Source of the DNA: Siderastrea siderea | Taxonomy: Eukaryota; Cnidaria; Anthozoa; Scleractinia; Rhizangiidae | Assembly (NCBI GenBank): GCA_964030785.1 | Contig: OZ034967.1 | Span: 52,605,533-52,669,532 of the forward strand | Length of the DNA: 64,000 nucleotides | Direction of reading: 5' to 3' | Shown here: one piece after another, positions 11,622-23,600 of the stretch | Layout of the letters: the number at the start of each line of letters is the position of its first letter | How positions within the stretch are numbered: the stretch's first letter is position 1 | Program-made: the position numbers and the translations under genes | Notes under the pieces: model-generated | What the model was told of the DNA's origin: nothing | What the model saw: only the letters and a program-made list of their open reading frames with translations | The model's database searches: none

Positions 11622-14600
11622 GTAAGTTTTGCATTTCAGTTTTTCTTTTGACATAACATAGAAGTTTGATAAAATAATCATTCTGTAAAAGTCAACAACA
11701 AGTCCGTGAAGGGAAAACTCTTCCAACTCCGTCACCTTTCGCTTGAATAAGTGCATTGCATGGTGAAGTTGATCGAGTCGTTTTTCTACAAATTTAAGGC
11801 CCACTTGGGGCACGATAATTCACACTGTCTTGAAAACTAATACGTTTTTAAGCATAAAACTTGGTTGGAGGTTATAAATTAAATATTTCTTATATCAGGA
11901 TCTTAATTGCTTTGTAGAATAAGTTTAAGTTTTTGAAAATTAATTTTAAAATGGCTTTTCGGGGCCGAAAAGTTTTCTGGCCATGGGCTTTCGAGAAACG
12001 CACGCGAAAGTCTTTTTCTCGGTGAAATTCCCGATAATTTGCCGGATCCGTAAACTATTTTATGTACACTTCGTCAACGGAGACTTACCTTTTATTGAAT
12101 TTGAAAGCTACAATGTGAAATTATTGTTATTTTATCAATCACACTGTGACGACTTCAGCTGCTCAATAATTATCGGGCCCCTGAATAGTATTTAGACTTA
12201 GGGTTACCCATATACATGGGCACCGTTAGTGCAGTTTTGGCTACTTATAGTTATATTATTACTTGGTTGGTTTGGGGATATAGAGTTTCATTTGTGTTTT
12301 GGAATCGAAAAAAACAGAAGTTGAAAAAAAAAGACGTAAAAGATCTTGTGCTTATTAAATACAAAAGTCTTCGTTTTCTTGTTTTTCCGCCCTTAACTCA
12401 TTTAAAAGATTTGTTTATTTTTGTTTCAGGGTCTCATATTGAGGGTATGTGCAATTGAATAATATATAGGTTTAAAGCCTATGGTTATTGAATAATTAAG
12501 AGCGGCTTGCTGTAACGATCACCTATTCCTATGCAAGATGGAAAAATTCGATTTTCTCAAACCTTGTCACAATAAAGGGTTTTGCTAACTTGTTCCAAAA
12601 CCGCAACTTAGAGGTTGTTTGGATTTTTATTTTTTCGTCTAGATGGTGTTTTGTATTCGCCCACCAGAGGCACCCAAAATCGACCCTGAAATCCTACGGT
12701 TATTGCATGCTGGCAAGCCAAAATAGTATCCGTAGCAGGAAAAGCTAACCCATAGTATTAATATATCATCTTTGAACAGTTATTTAGTGCTGTCAGATTT
12801 GAAGGTAATTTGAACCTGAATTTTTTATCGAATTTTCAAAATCATAACCTGCGGCGATGTTGTGTCACGTCAAAATTTAGGTCAAATTCGTGGGCCAAAA
12901 AGTCCATCGGGTACATGGATTTACCTACGAAAACTATTATTCAGCGAAAAAGTATCACTCCATGTTAGCTTTTATCGTAAAACTAGCTTGGGTAAATGAA
13001 ACGAAAAGTTTCGAGAGCGTCTTGCAAACAAGGCACTTGAGCTTATTGATTGACATCTTGACCTTTCGTGCTGCGAGTGTTACGACAAACATTAATCCAG
13101 AAAAGTTCGACTGTGGGTTTTAACTTCCGTAAAATAGTCTTTTGAATGCCTCAGAAATATGAGGAATATCGTATTTGACATTTAGAACTCAAAATCAAGC
13201 TCCAAACGAGTATTTTTAGCAGAGATTTTAATTTGAATACAACATGTCAAATTTGGCAGTTAGCACGTTTTCTCGTCACGCGCGTCAAAATATTAGTTTA
13301 TAAATCTGTACCGACTAGAAACTATACGAAAACTGGTAGATTAGATACTTAACAAAACACCTGGTAGTGTTTCTTACCTCAGTCTAGCCGATCGTGAAAA
13401 GAAATCGTAACATCGCTGCTAGATATTACATAGCACGTACGAAGTGTTCACTGAACCTTTCTCAGGTTACATATTAACAGACGGACACAGGCTACCCAAG
13501 CGCAGGGGTGAGTTTTGTATTTTTTTTTGGCTAATTTTAAACTCGTAGATGAATACCTGTCTCTTATTTTACATGCTAGGTATATATATCAAACACTACG
13601 TGAAAATGTTCCGTTTGCTTGCAAATTCACAGTTCGCTTTCTATACTGTAACCATTTATGCATTGCGTTGTAGCCTATAAACCTGATTATTTATTTATTC
13701 ATTCATTTTTTTTGTTTACTTATTTACTCGAATACTAGAGATAAAGCAAAAAATACTGAAGATTTAAGAAATAAGAAAGATGTTGTGTTCAGGATGCCAC
13801 AGCAGCATGAGGCAGGGAATGATCGAACCGCTGACTTTCTGGAAAGCGGTCAGATGCTCTCACCAACTGACTATTTGCGAGCCACGTCGTTTATTAAGTT
13901 CATATGTGACATATGAACATATGTACTCATATGCGTAGTGCATACCGCTAGGATAAGCAACGTCGACAGCGTCCCACGTGTTGATTAAGAAAGAAAGATA
14001 GTAAATTTCATCATGAAATAAGAAAACTGCAATGTCCACCATGTTATTTACGCCCTCGGATAAAAATGGGTTGTCTCCGACGGAAGTCGAACCTATACGA
14101 CCCTGCACTCTTCTGGAAGCCAGAAGTATGCTCTAACCGATTGTTAGCTAGCTAGGTCATCTTTCTTTCGTTCATACCACACTAAAAATGTGTTAAAACC
14201 GAGTGTTAAGTCAGAAAGATGAATAAGGTACATGGGTCTCCTGTGTTGCAGTTTGGCCTTAGCTCACTTACTAGACTTGTTACAGTCACATGCGAGAACA
14301 AGTTCACTCAGAGCAGCGATGTATTCTGCTTTGCGTTTGACATTAAAAGCCTCTGTTGACATATCAAAATAATCACATATTGTGTTAAGCATGGCAATGC
14401 TTAGCTGCTTCAGCCGTTTTCCTCTGTACAGAGCACAGATGTCCAGGTTATCGTAGACAATTGGATGTCGCAGTTGAACTTGTTGAAGTATGGCCTGACG
14501 TGTGTCATCAAACAATTGCTCGTCTTGTGCCGCTGTGATATCCGCCTCAGAGAGATCGCCATGATCCTGACGCGATCTCGCCGCCATTCTAGAGAAAAAT

Positions 14601-17600
14601 GACTGTACTTGCTGCGGACTGAGGTACTCTTCTCTCTTGAACAGCCTTGAGCCATCCATTCTCTTGGCAAATCTCATGTCACGAGAAACGGTGGCGGGAT
14701 CTTGTTTTTGGCCCGTAGCCTGGCCAAGGTTAAATTTCTCTTCCAGGTATTTCCTCTGGGCGTCGCTGAATCGAGTGGCCGTTTTTCCTGCCTTCAAGGC
14801 CCAGCCCTCGGGTAAAATGTTGACAGTTTCAGAGGTGTCGCCTTCAAGTGCTCCCGAGACTGCGGCACTCGCACCTTCGACTAAAAGGGCGTGATATTTC
14901 ATCTTTGCGACGTCGAGAAGGGTGTGTCTCTCAGGCACCATCTTGCACTGCCCAAATGAAAGATGCTTCTCTAGACTGGAGTGACGCTGATACGCCTTCA
15001 CACACCCTTCATTTGGGCATGTAAGGAGCTGACTTGAGTACCCGTCTTTCTCCACTGATGGCTGCTCATCCTCCACTCCTTCTGTTCTTGATCTTTCTTG
15101 AGAGACACTAATAAAGTCTCCTGGGGAGAATTCTTGCTCAAATGAACAATTTTGTAGGTAATTTGGAACTGCAAGAAACAGATACGTCAAAGTCAAGTAC
15201 CGCCGCAGTGCATTAATGCGGCATTGACGCCAAATAATCCACGCCGAGTGAGTGCAATCGAGTGCATGCATGTCTGATTTTTGTAAAAAGTGGAAGACGT
15301 CTCTCGCAGAGGCTCGTCACGTCCAATAATTTAAACCTTAGGACACCTTAATTTTCTGGCTGAGATTATGAGACTGTTTCTTCCTAACCAGCTAAAAAAA
15401 TTGTTTATCGTCATATAACAGCGGTTAATTTAAATCTTGAATAAGGGCACCTGACTGAATAGTTCTAGCTAGTTCTTTACCCATTAATTACGTATTAACC
15501 CTTATCCTGACCTACACCAGGAAAACCCTGCTGAAAATAAGGCAGAGATTCTTAAAGATTTATCAAACCCCACGAAGATATATTTTCATCGGCATTCTAT
15601 GACAAAAGATTGTCTGTTTATGGGGTGATTACAACTTAATAATAACATCAATTTAACAACATTGCATAGCGTGTTCGCTCAGTTTAGAACGCCTTCATTT
15701 CTGAGAAATACCAATGTGGGAATTTTGCTTACCTTCAATTTGGCTTTGGTTGATGAGTTTTCCTTGTCCAACTTCAAATGCCCTCCAGACAATAACACCT
15801 TGCTCACTGTATTGGAAGTTGTTAAAGGAACTCACTCCAACTAGCTTTACTTGAGGGAGAATGCACCTTCCTTCAGTACCTGCATCAACAAGGGCAACCC
15901 GTCCCCCACTTAGTCCTCCACTGGACAACACTGCATCTTTAAAGTCTTCGGCATTCTGTACATCGTGGCCTTCATTGACGTGTCGCCTGACGTGAGCCTT
16001 TACAGTGGCCGCTTTCCTGTCACATGCTCCTTTTCCACCCTGAGGGTCGCTAAAGTCGACTCGGCGAACACTGACTCCAGTTTTGGACTTCAATACGCTG
16101 CATGTTGCCAACAATACTGAACTGTGATAACATCCAGCATTGTCCTGGCGGAGGAAGGCAGATGTAATTTCTGGATGTTCGGTTTTGAGGGTGCGCAAAG
16201 TATGCTCGAGGATGCGTACAACTGCAGAGGTGTCTTGTGAGCAGTTCTCGATGATGTGTACGAAAGTTTGGCTTTGTAGCTTTGCGTTTACTTTGCGCGC
16301 CACCACTCTTACATGCCAGGAGAGTCCTCGTTTACCGAACCAATCCGCCTGCGATTCTCGATACTTTGTGGGCAAAAATTTCATTGCCCAATCTTGAGTA
16401 ATGAGTACTGTCGTTTCATCAAGACGAAACTAACAGTCAGTCCTCGCGCGATCCTGTCGAACGCTTCGAAGCTGGTGCGCTTTCCAGGACGCAATTGCCT
16501 CCTCTGCTTGCCTGTAGGTGTAAACGTGGTCTTCTAATTCGTCCTGAGTCAGGCAGGCCTCGCTTAACAGGTATTTTTCAATGTCCTGTAGGACGCGTCG
16601 CAGATCATCACACTGTGAGCAGCTCTGGTCGTGTGTATGTTGGCATGGGGTCCTTAATCGGCCTTCTTTGACATCGTTCAACGCATATGTGCTGCAATGA
16701 TCAGCGACATCAGAGCTCTCCGAAACGTGGACCTGGAAACGAAATAAAAGTTGTATAACCCTATTCCTGGAGGAATTAGATCATGACAGTGACGCGTGTT
16801 TCTTTGCTCCGAGCTACAATGAAAAGCACACAAAAAGGAGGTTCAAGTTTTGGTTGGTAAGAACATTGAGATTTTCGATATCTCAGCTGCGTGTTACGTA
16901 CGTTAATATTCGATGTTGACGTAGGTTGCTTATTCACCTGATTCTTATAGTGCCGCATAATCGTATCCAAAACTTTTTGCGCAAGTGCGTTGATGCAAAT
17001 GTAAATCTATTCAAATTTCACACACAAAAGATTGATAGAAAATTGTTTCGTGGCGTAAAATAGCCTTGAATAAATGACAGAGTTTTACCTTATAATCCGA
17101 ATTTAGGTATTGTTTGCTTTCTTTCAGTGATCTTTCCCAGCATTTTGCAGTTCCTCTTGACAGACCCTTATCCTCCAAACGTTCTACCAGAGTGCACAAG
17201 TCATCAAAGCCCTTTGCACCTGCTGCAGCGGTGTAGTCGAGCCCTTGAAGCGACTTCCTTACCGTGGCGGAGCAGGCGGACAGAATGCGCAACATTGTGG
17301 CAGCTCCGAAGGGCTGAAACCCCGTCTCCTCGCAGTACGTCTCACCAGTCTGCTCGGTATCATGGTGCGTATCACGTTGGGAGTTTCAATAACTTCACCT
17401 GAGGAAAGGCGAAGATAGCGCTGGCCAAAAGGGAGGTCCTGAGTTACATGAGGGCTTGTGATGTAGTCTAAGAAATGATCAAGTTGCGTCAGCTCAATGC
17501 GCAACCTAGGGCTCTTCATCGTTGAAATCTCAGCACCACGTCCATACTGCAGCGCATGATGTCTTGTTATCTTGAACCTGTACTCAGTCAAGCCAGGTAT

Positions 17601-20600
17601 GTAGTGCTGGATACGCTTGAAGGTAACGAGGTCTGCCATTATAGACAGCACTTGCCGCCGCGTCTCCCAGCAGGATGCATTTCGGTACGTTTCTGCTAGA
17701 GCATTGAGGTATTTCTGCTCTTCAGGTGACTCCTCAGCAATCCCAAATTCTTTCTCAACGGCACCTGAATCTCTAAGTGCCTCCCATAGGTGACCTGCAT
17801 CTCCTGGGGCTATTACTTCAAGTCCAGCCACCACCAGGGCCTTTGCTTTTGCAATGTGGCCACTTTTAGTGCGTGCACTTGCCTCAGCCCATCTTTTTTT
17901 GCATGGCCCTACTCTTGGTGCGTTGCAAGAAAGGAGGAATTCATTGAGTTTTACACGCCGAGAAACTTTGCTATCACTACCAGCTTGAGTGCCATCGGAA
18001 AGGTCACTACTGCTACCAGCTTGTGAATCCGAGTCCTGTGAACTAGGCTGATAAAAGCTTGTCTCTTCAAGTTGAAGGTGCATCACGGCATCACCTAACA
18101 CATCAGTGGCTGTATCACTTGTAATGTCCCAAAATGGCAATAAAAGTTACTCACTGAATTTTCAGTAATATACTTTGAGAGCGAGTGCAGTTCGTGACAG
18201 GGTTGTTTGGTAGTCTGAAAATAGAGAAAGCAAAAGTATGCTAAAATTTCTCCAAAATAATGTGGTTTTTTTTGCATTCATACACATAGAAATAATTGCT
18301 CGCCATTATCCTCATATTGTTTCTGTGTCCTACGACTTCTCCTCATCGGGATCATACATACACTTGAAAAGCTACATCATATAACGCTATCAACAAGTAC
18401 TTCTCACCGCTAAGGGATTTCAGTTTCTGCGCATTGAGTTTGTTCTTTGGCTTCCTCGTACAACCAAGAGGATGCTGCTGTTTTTTCAGCTGCTTCTGGT
18501 ACTTGCAGTAGCTCCTCATCGAGCTTCCCTCGGCATTGCCGGCATATTTTTTCTATCGTTAAAAATAGTTTAAGTTCAGCTTTTAGAATTTTTATGTTGG
18601 CTAGACTCTATCATTGAAAAAAAAATCGGAAAATAACCTCAACCCCCCGAGTATTTGCCTTGCTAAAAAAAAGTACCAAACCGTGTTTCCTGTAGAAAGC
18701 TCTCCAAAGGTATCCTCGATCAAATATACGCATGTGCCAACGTATAACATTCATGGGCTCTTTTACCAATATATAAATTGTGCTTTTCTTTTCGATAAGA
18801 AAATGAAATTATTTCTATTATAATTATACACTTACGTGACGCCACGGGAAGTAAAAAACCAGCGGACTGGAAAAGCTGCCTGGACTGGGATAGGGTTATG
18901 CCGCTTTCTCCCTTGACCACCTTAGCTGGATGCGGACACCATGAACTCGGAGCGGTACAGTTCGTTTTATTGGATCGCTATCTGACACCAAATAAGTCAC
19001 GATGTCTTGGGCAAATGGTCCGCTGAAGATGAGCGTCGTCGATATCGAACACCCCTGCGGGAAAGGATAACGAAGACTAAAATTGCCAAAAGTATTATAC
19101 CTGCCAACTTTTTAAGGTATACATTGCGTGACAATTTCATCCTTAGTTGTACGTTTGTAGCCAACCCCCATCCCTTCCCCCAGCTTTGCAGGTTTGGCCT
19201 GTTTCCACCCCCCAAGTTTTGAGTTCTGAACTTCTTTGGACGTGAGAGAAAGGCATAAAATACAGTCGTCCACAACCATGAAATGCAGTTGAAAGGCTGG
19301 GAACAGTTGGAAAATAGCGTTAATGAAAACTATGCTCACCACTTGTGACTACGACAGCTTCGCCACATGCGTGATGCGTGACTATCAGTATAATGCGTGA
19401 CACTTGGCAGGTATAATGGTATCACTGGCGTTTGGAAATAACACTCAATCCAAAATGTTTTGGTTCGAAAAAAAAAATCGAATTTGTGAAAAACAGGAAA
19501 GCCTTTTTTTTTTTCTATCACCCTCCTGGCTGGGAAAGAATTTTTTTAAAAAAAGATGCCATGCGTAAAAGTAAGATTATTTTTTTAGCGCACCTTTACG
19601 GCCCTACCGTGTCCGCAAAAAAATCTTAGTAGCGCTGGATTAGCAAGTACAGGCTATCGCGACCTTATATGACCTTATGCAAGGTCATATCCTGCGAAAA
19701 CACAAAGCATTTGCCCAAATAAATACAAATATGCATTCGCTTCCCTGCTCGAGCGAGTATGAGTTTGGCTTCACACTCTAATATGTAGTCTCCATACACA
19801 CGGTAGGTTTTTAGGTGGCCTTGGATGTCTTTCTTACAGTTCGCAAGAACCACGCATTGGATATTTGCAGGATTGCTCACACCAGATCCACACGCACCTC
19901 CAAGAAGTTCGGCAAAGCCGCAAGACAGACAAGAAGCCATGGAACAAGTTATATGGCTGGACTTCAAAAATTATACCTAATACAAAGTACGTTTCTTCTG
20001 CTACGCAATATGTTTAACCGTAAGCGAGTTCAAATTTACGTTAATTTAGACAAAAGACAGAAGTTGCAACACTTTCCGCGAGTCAATAACGTATATGCGA
20101 CAGAAAGACAGCGAAGTTATGTAGTTAACAGACGCACGTGAACGGGATTGCGAAATCTTGAGGGAATGTACATTTCATAGCGATACCATGCATGATAGGG
20201 AAAAACGTACCATGGATCAGTAATTAAAAAAGACATGTAGACGGATTTGCGGGGGAATAAAGAGTGACCACAGCGGAATGAACTAAGACAACTTTATGAC
20301 TGCAAACTGTAAACAAGGCAAACGCTGACAAGACTGACAATCTCGATCCCCCAACTTCGATTCCTTCCACTCTCGCTCCTCGTGCTCTTTTGTCACGTGA
20401 CTATTTGAATCCCATAATTCCACTACAGTCCACACCTTCTTAAAGGGAGTAACTTACGACAAAAGCTAACAATGTACATAGTGAATAAATTTGAAACGAA
20501 GTTAACAAGAAAATCTTAACAGTCTATAATCCACATGAGTCCACCCCTTCTTAAAAGGGATTTTAGTTTTCCGAAACTAAAGTCGCAAACATGTCTTTGT

Positions 20601-23600
20601 CAAGTTTTAACAAGTAAGTTCCTCCATGTGAGCCTCCAGACATGGATAGATAAGGGCACTTTGAAATCTGTCCTTTAAGTTTTCCGCAACGTTTCAAAAT
20701 TTCCTGGGCATCTGGAATCTGCTGGTACACCACTTTGCAGGCTTCTGATGCATATGCCTTTGCACCTGGTAGACTGTTCAAATAATGTCCAAAAGCAAAT
20801 GCTAACTTTGCCAAATCAGGGTCAATCGCTGCACTCTTTAGAGTGGGTAATTCAGGAGGGGTAACTGTCACTGTGTTAGATGGTGGTTCTTCATTATTTC
20901 TGAGATCATAATCTACTTCTTCTGAAAGTTCATCTGGCACAACAATAATCTTTTCAATGTTTACTGTTTTAATCTCATCCTGAGTGGTGAACTTGGAGGT
21001 GGTCTTCTAACATAAACTTGCTTTCCTTCTGCAATGTTAAGTTCCCTGGATGATTTATCATAATATTCTCTTTGAGTCCTCTTCATGATATCTTCATCAA
21101 CATTAAAATACTCTGGGCCATCTAAATCCAAGGCATGAAATATAGCATCACTGTAAGCAGATGAGTAAGGGTCACAGGTTAGCTCCTCTGCTGGAGGAAA
21201 CTCAGGACCTTGACAGTCAAATTCTGGTAGCGCATCACAGAAAGGAGACAATATGGATGAGTTGAGACCAGAATCTTCCATTTCTTTCACTTGGACTGAA
21301 AGTTGCCATTGCTTTGGAGCACAAAAGTCTAAGTCACAATGTTTATGTTCAGTGTCCTTTGGAGTTTGCAATGAAGGAGGTGGCTGCTGAGTATTTGCCC
21401 AAGTAAGCCATCCATCTGCAAGTTGTTTTGCAGTAGTGTCAGCTGCTTCTTCAAGAACAGCATCATCATCCTTTGTCATGTCTCTAACATTTCCTAGAAT
21501 GACATTCTCAGGGATACTTGTCTTCTTCAACTTAGATTCCACTGCCAGTGTTGTGCAGTAGGTGATGTGCATGTCAGGAGTTTCTTCTGTTAGAACTGAT
21601 TCTGGTGTTTCAGCAAGGTCTATGAGCTGAGCATTGTAGCATGGATCACTGCTAGGGCGTGCTGTTTCAGGTGTCACATTACTTGAAATTTGGCTGAGAT
21701 CAAAGGGACCACTGAGAACCTTGACGCCTGGTTGAATGTCTTTACCCTCAATCCAAAGTGGTTGACGGATTACTTGGTATCCCATTAAAGCTGCAGAAAG
21801 GGTGACACAGACTGTAACAAAATTAAGGCCACGGTGAAGGGATTGTGAATGCTTGTTAACACCCAGTGGCGGTGCTCCGGTAAGAAGGCATGTAATACTA
21901 ACATGAGGCTTCTGCGCTGTTGATCCACTTTCACATGATGAGGAGCTATTGGGTACAGAGATGTTTGCGAAGCCTTGAAGTGGATTGTCAAGAGAGCACT
22001 GGACCCGAAACTGCATACTCGGATGGCGAAAGGTGATGGACGGAGCATAATGATCAACCAATGCTTGAGTCGCATGAAGGTGGTTCTCTCCAAAGAGCAT
22101 TGGCCATACGAGACCTGGAACTACGAGCATAGTAAAGACAGTTTCTGTTTGGTTTTCCCATGTGATGGGGATTTGCATAGTGGCAACTGCTTTAAGATCA
22201 GACTTTGAATCGGCAGAGGTAACAGAAATGGGTTCTTCAAGGGCACAATACTTGAGGTCAGGTCGATTGGATGCAACACAATCAGCATGTACTTTGCTCA
22301 CAAGGGATACAGAACAGCAACTATCCAATGGCAAGGGCAGTGGTTCACCTGCAGATGTAACAGAGGTCCACAAGATATTACGCTGACATAACTGAGTTTG
22401 TGGCTTTCCTGAATGTGCTGGGATGGTAACGGCAGGTAATCCAAATAATGGAGTAGATGTCGATGGCTGATCAAATGAAGCTGGAGGTGGTGGTCGTGAA
22501 GCGGAGGGTGATGTTTGGTTTTCAGACCCTGCAGGAATGGAAGTCGAGGATTTCTCCGTACACTGAGCTTCGTATTTTTCCAGACGAGTAGATAAGACTA
22601 CGAGTTGCTGTCTAAGAGAATTTACCTCATCAGATGGAACAGTGATGCGAGATGTGCTTGATGGGCGATTTTCCGAGTGTTTGATAGCTTTACAGCCCCA
22701 CTTGTTACAGCGTTGGCACTTGTGTTGTCGGCCATAAGAGCATTTGTTGCCGTCTTCCTCGCAATTAGATTTGGGAAATCGATTGTAATTTCTGCATATC
22801 TCCGGTTGTTTTGGAGTGTCTTTGCGGTATTTTGGACAGTACCTTGACAGATGAGTAGTTTCTCCGCAAGTGTAACAAACCCTCTGCTGTCGTTGGGAGT
22901 GCTGATATTGAGACTTCACCGAGGTCGAGGAAACAAACGCATTCGGTGGTGTAACTTTCCATTCATCGAGCGACTGTTTTGGTTTCGAGGCGGTGGGCGA
23001 AGTTTGAAATGACAACTCAACACGACGAGCCGCTTCGACTGTCTTATCGAGTGTTTCAAATTCTGATGCTTTCACAACGAGCTGCTGAGCAATACTAGGC
23101 TTGACTTTAGAAATAAACTGTGATATAACAAAGGTAGGACAATCCTTCGCAATCTTTTCGCCAAGTTTCTCCAATTGATGCAGTAGTTTCTTGTATTTGA
23201 ACGCAAACTGTTCCACTGACTCGCCATGCTCTTGTTGAATGGCGCTTAACTCGGCTGCTAATCGGCGGCACTTGTCTTCTTTCGATTCACCGAATTCTGC
23301 ACGTAATCGTTCGATGCAAATGTTAAGTTGGTCTTCTACCGCTTTATCTGCGTAGCCCTCTGTGGTTTTAGCTATTGACAACACAGATCTCGGCCAGTCG
23401 CCAACACACTGTTGTTCAAGAAGGGAGAAACGTGTTCGGGCGGGAAGATGTGAGGTTTGTTGATTGAACCGCTCGAGAAATTCCGAGATATCGTCTTGTA
23501 CCACACTATCTCGACGAAACGAAGGAAGCTGGATGGAAGGCATACGAAGACCTTGTGTATTTTCGTGTTGAACTGGTGCTGGAACGGCCTCGGCCATGTT

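Larger units (their letters stand above)
14264..18140 (-). pseudogene. Transposase-like gene of unassigned DNA transposon, three exons, broken
   Basis: Minus-strand exons 18140-17089, 16732-15733 and 15168-14264 join in frame across GT..AG introns (phase 0, then phase 1). Visible features: a conserved SGEVIETPNVIRT region in exon A; a cysteine/histidine cluster CQHTHDQSCSQC, then TQDWAMKFLP and LRQDNAGCYHSS in exon B, where the two aspartates could be the first two acids of a DDE catalytic triad; and a C2HC zinc-finger-like CPNEGC..H..C in exon C. I recognise this as a multi-copy cnidarian transposon protein but cannot name its superfamily. It is inactive: a frameshift near 17340 and an in-frame TAG at 16430-16432. 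The true 5' end is unresolved; 18140 is the first ATG of the frame. It is probably the transposase of the surrounding TTAA element. Confidence 0.65.

Noticed and set aside
12890..13123. 77-codon open frame present in both long inverted repeats of the TTAA transposon (also 24433-24666, minus)
   Set aside because: It starts with GTG, has no recognisable domain, and is present twice only because the DNA is duplicated; several replacement differences separate the copies.
18129..18214. Possible upstream exon 18155-18214 of the transposase-like gene
   Set aside because: Joining it to the next frame would need an intron of about 25 bp, too short to splice; it may be part of a longer frameshifted frame instead.
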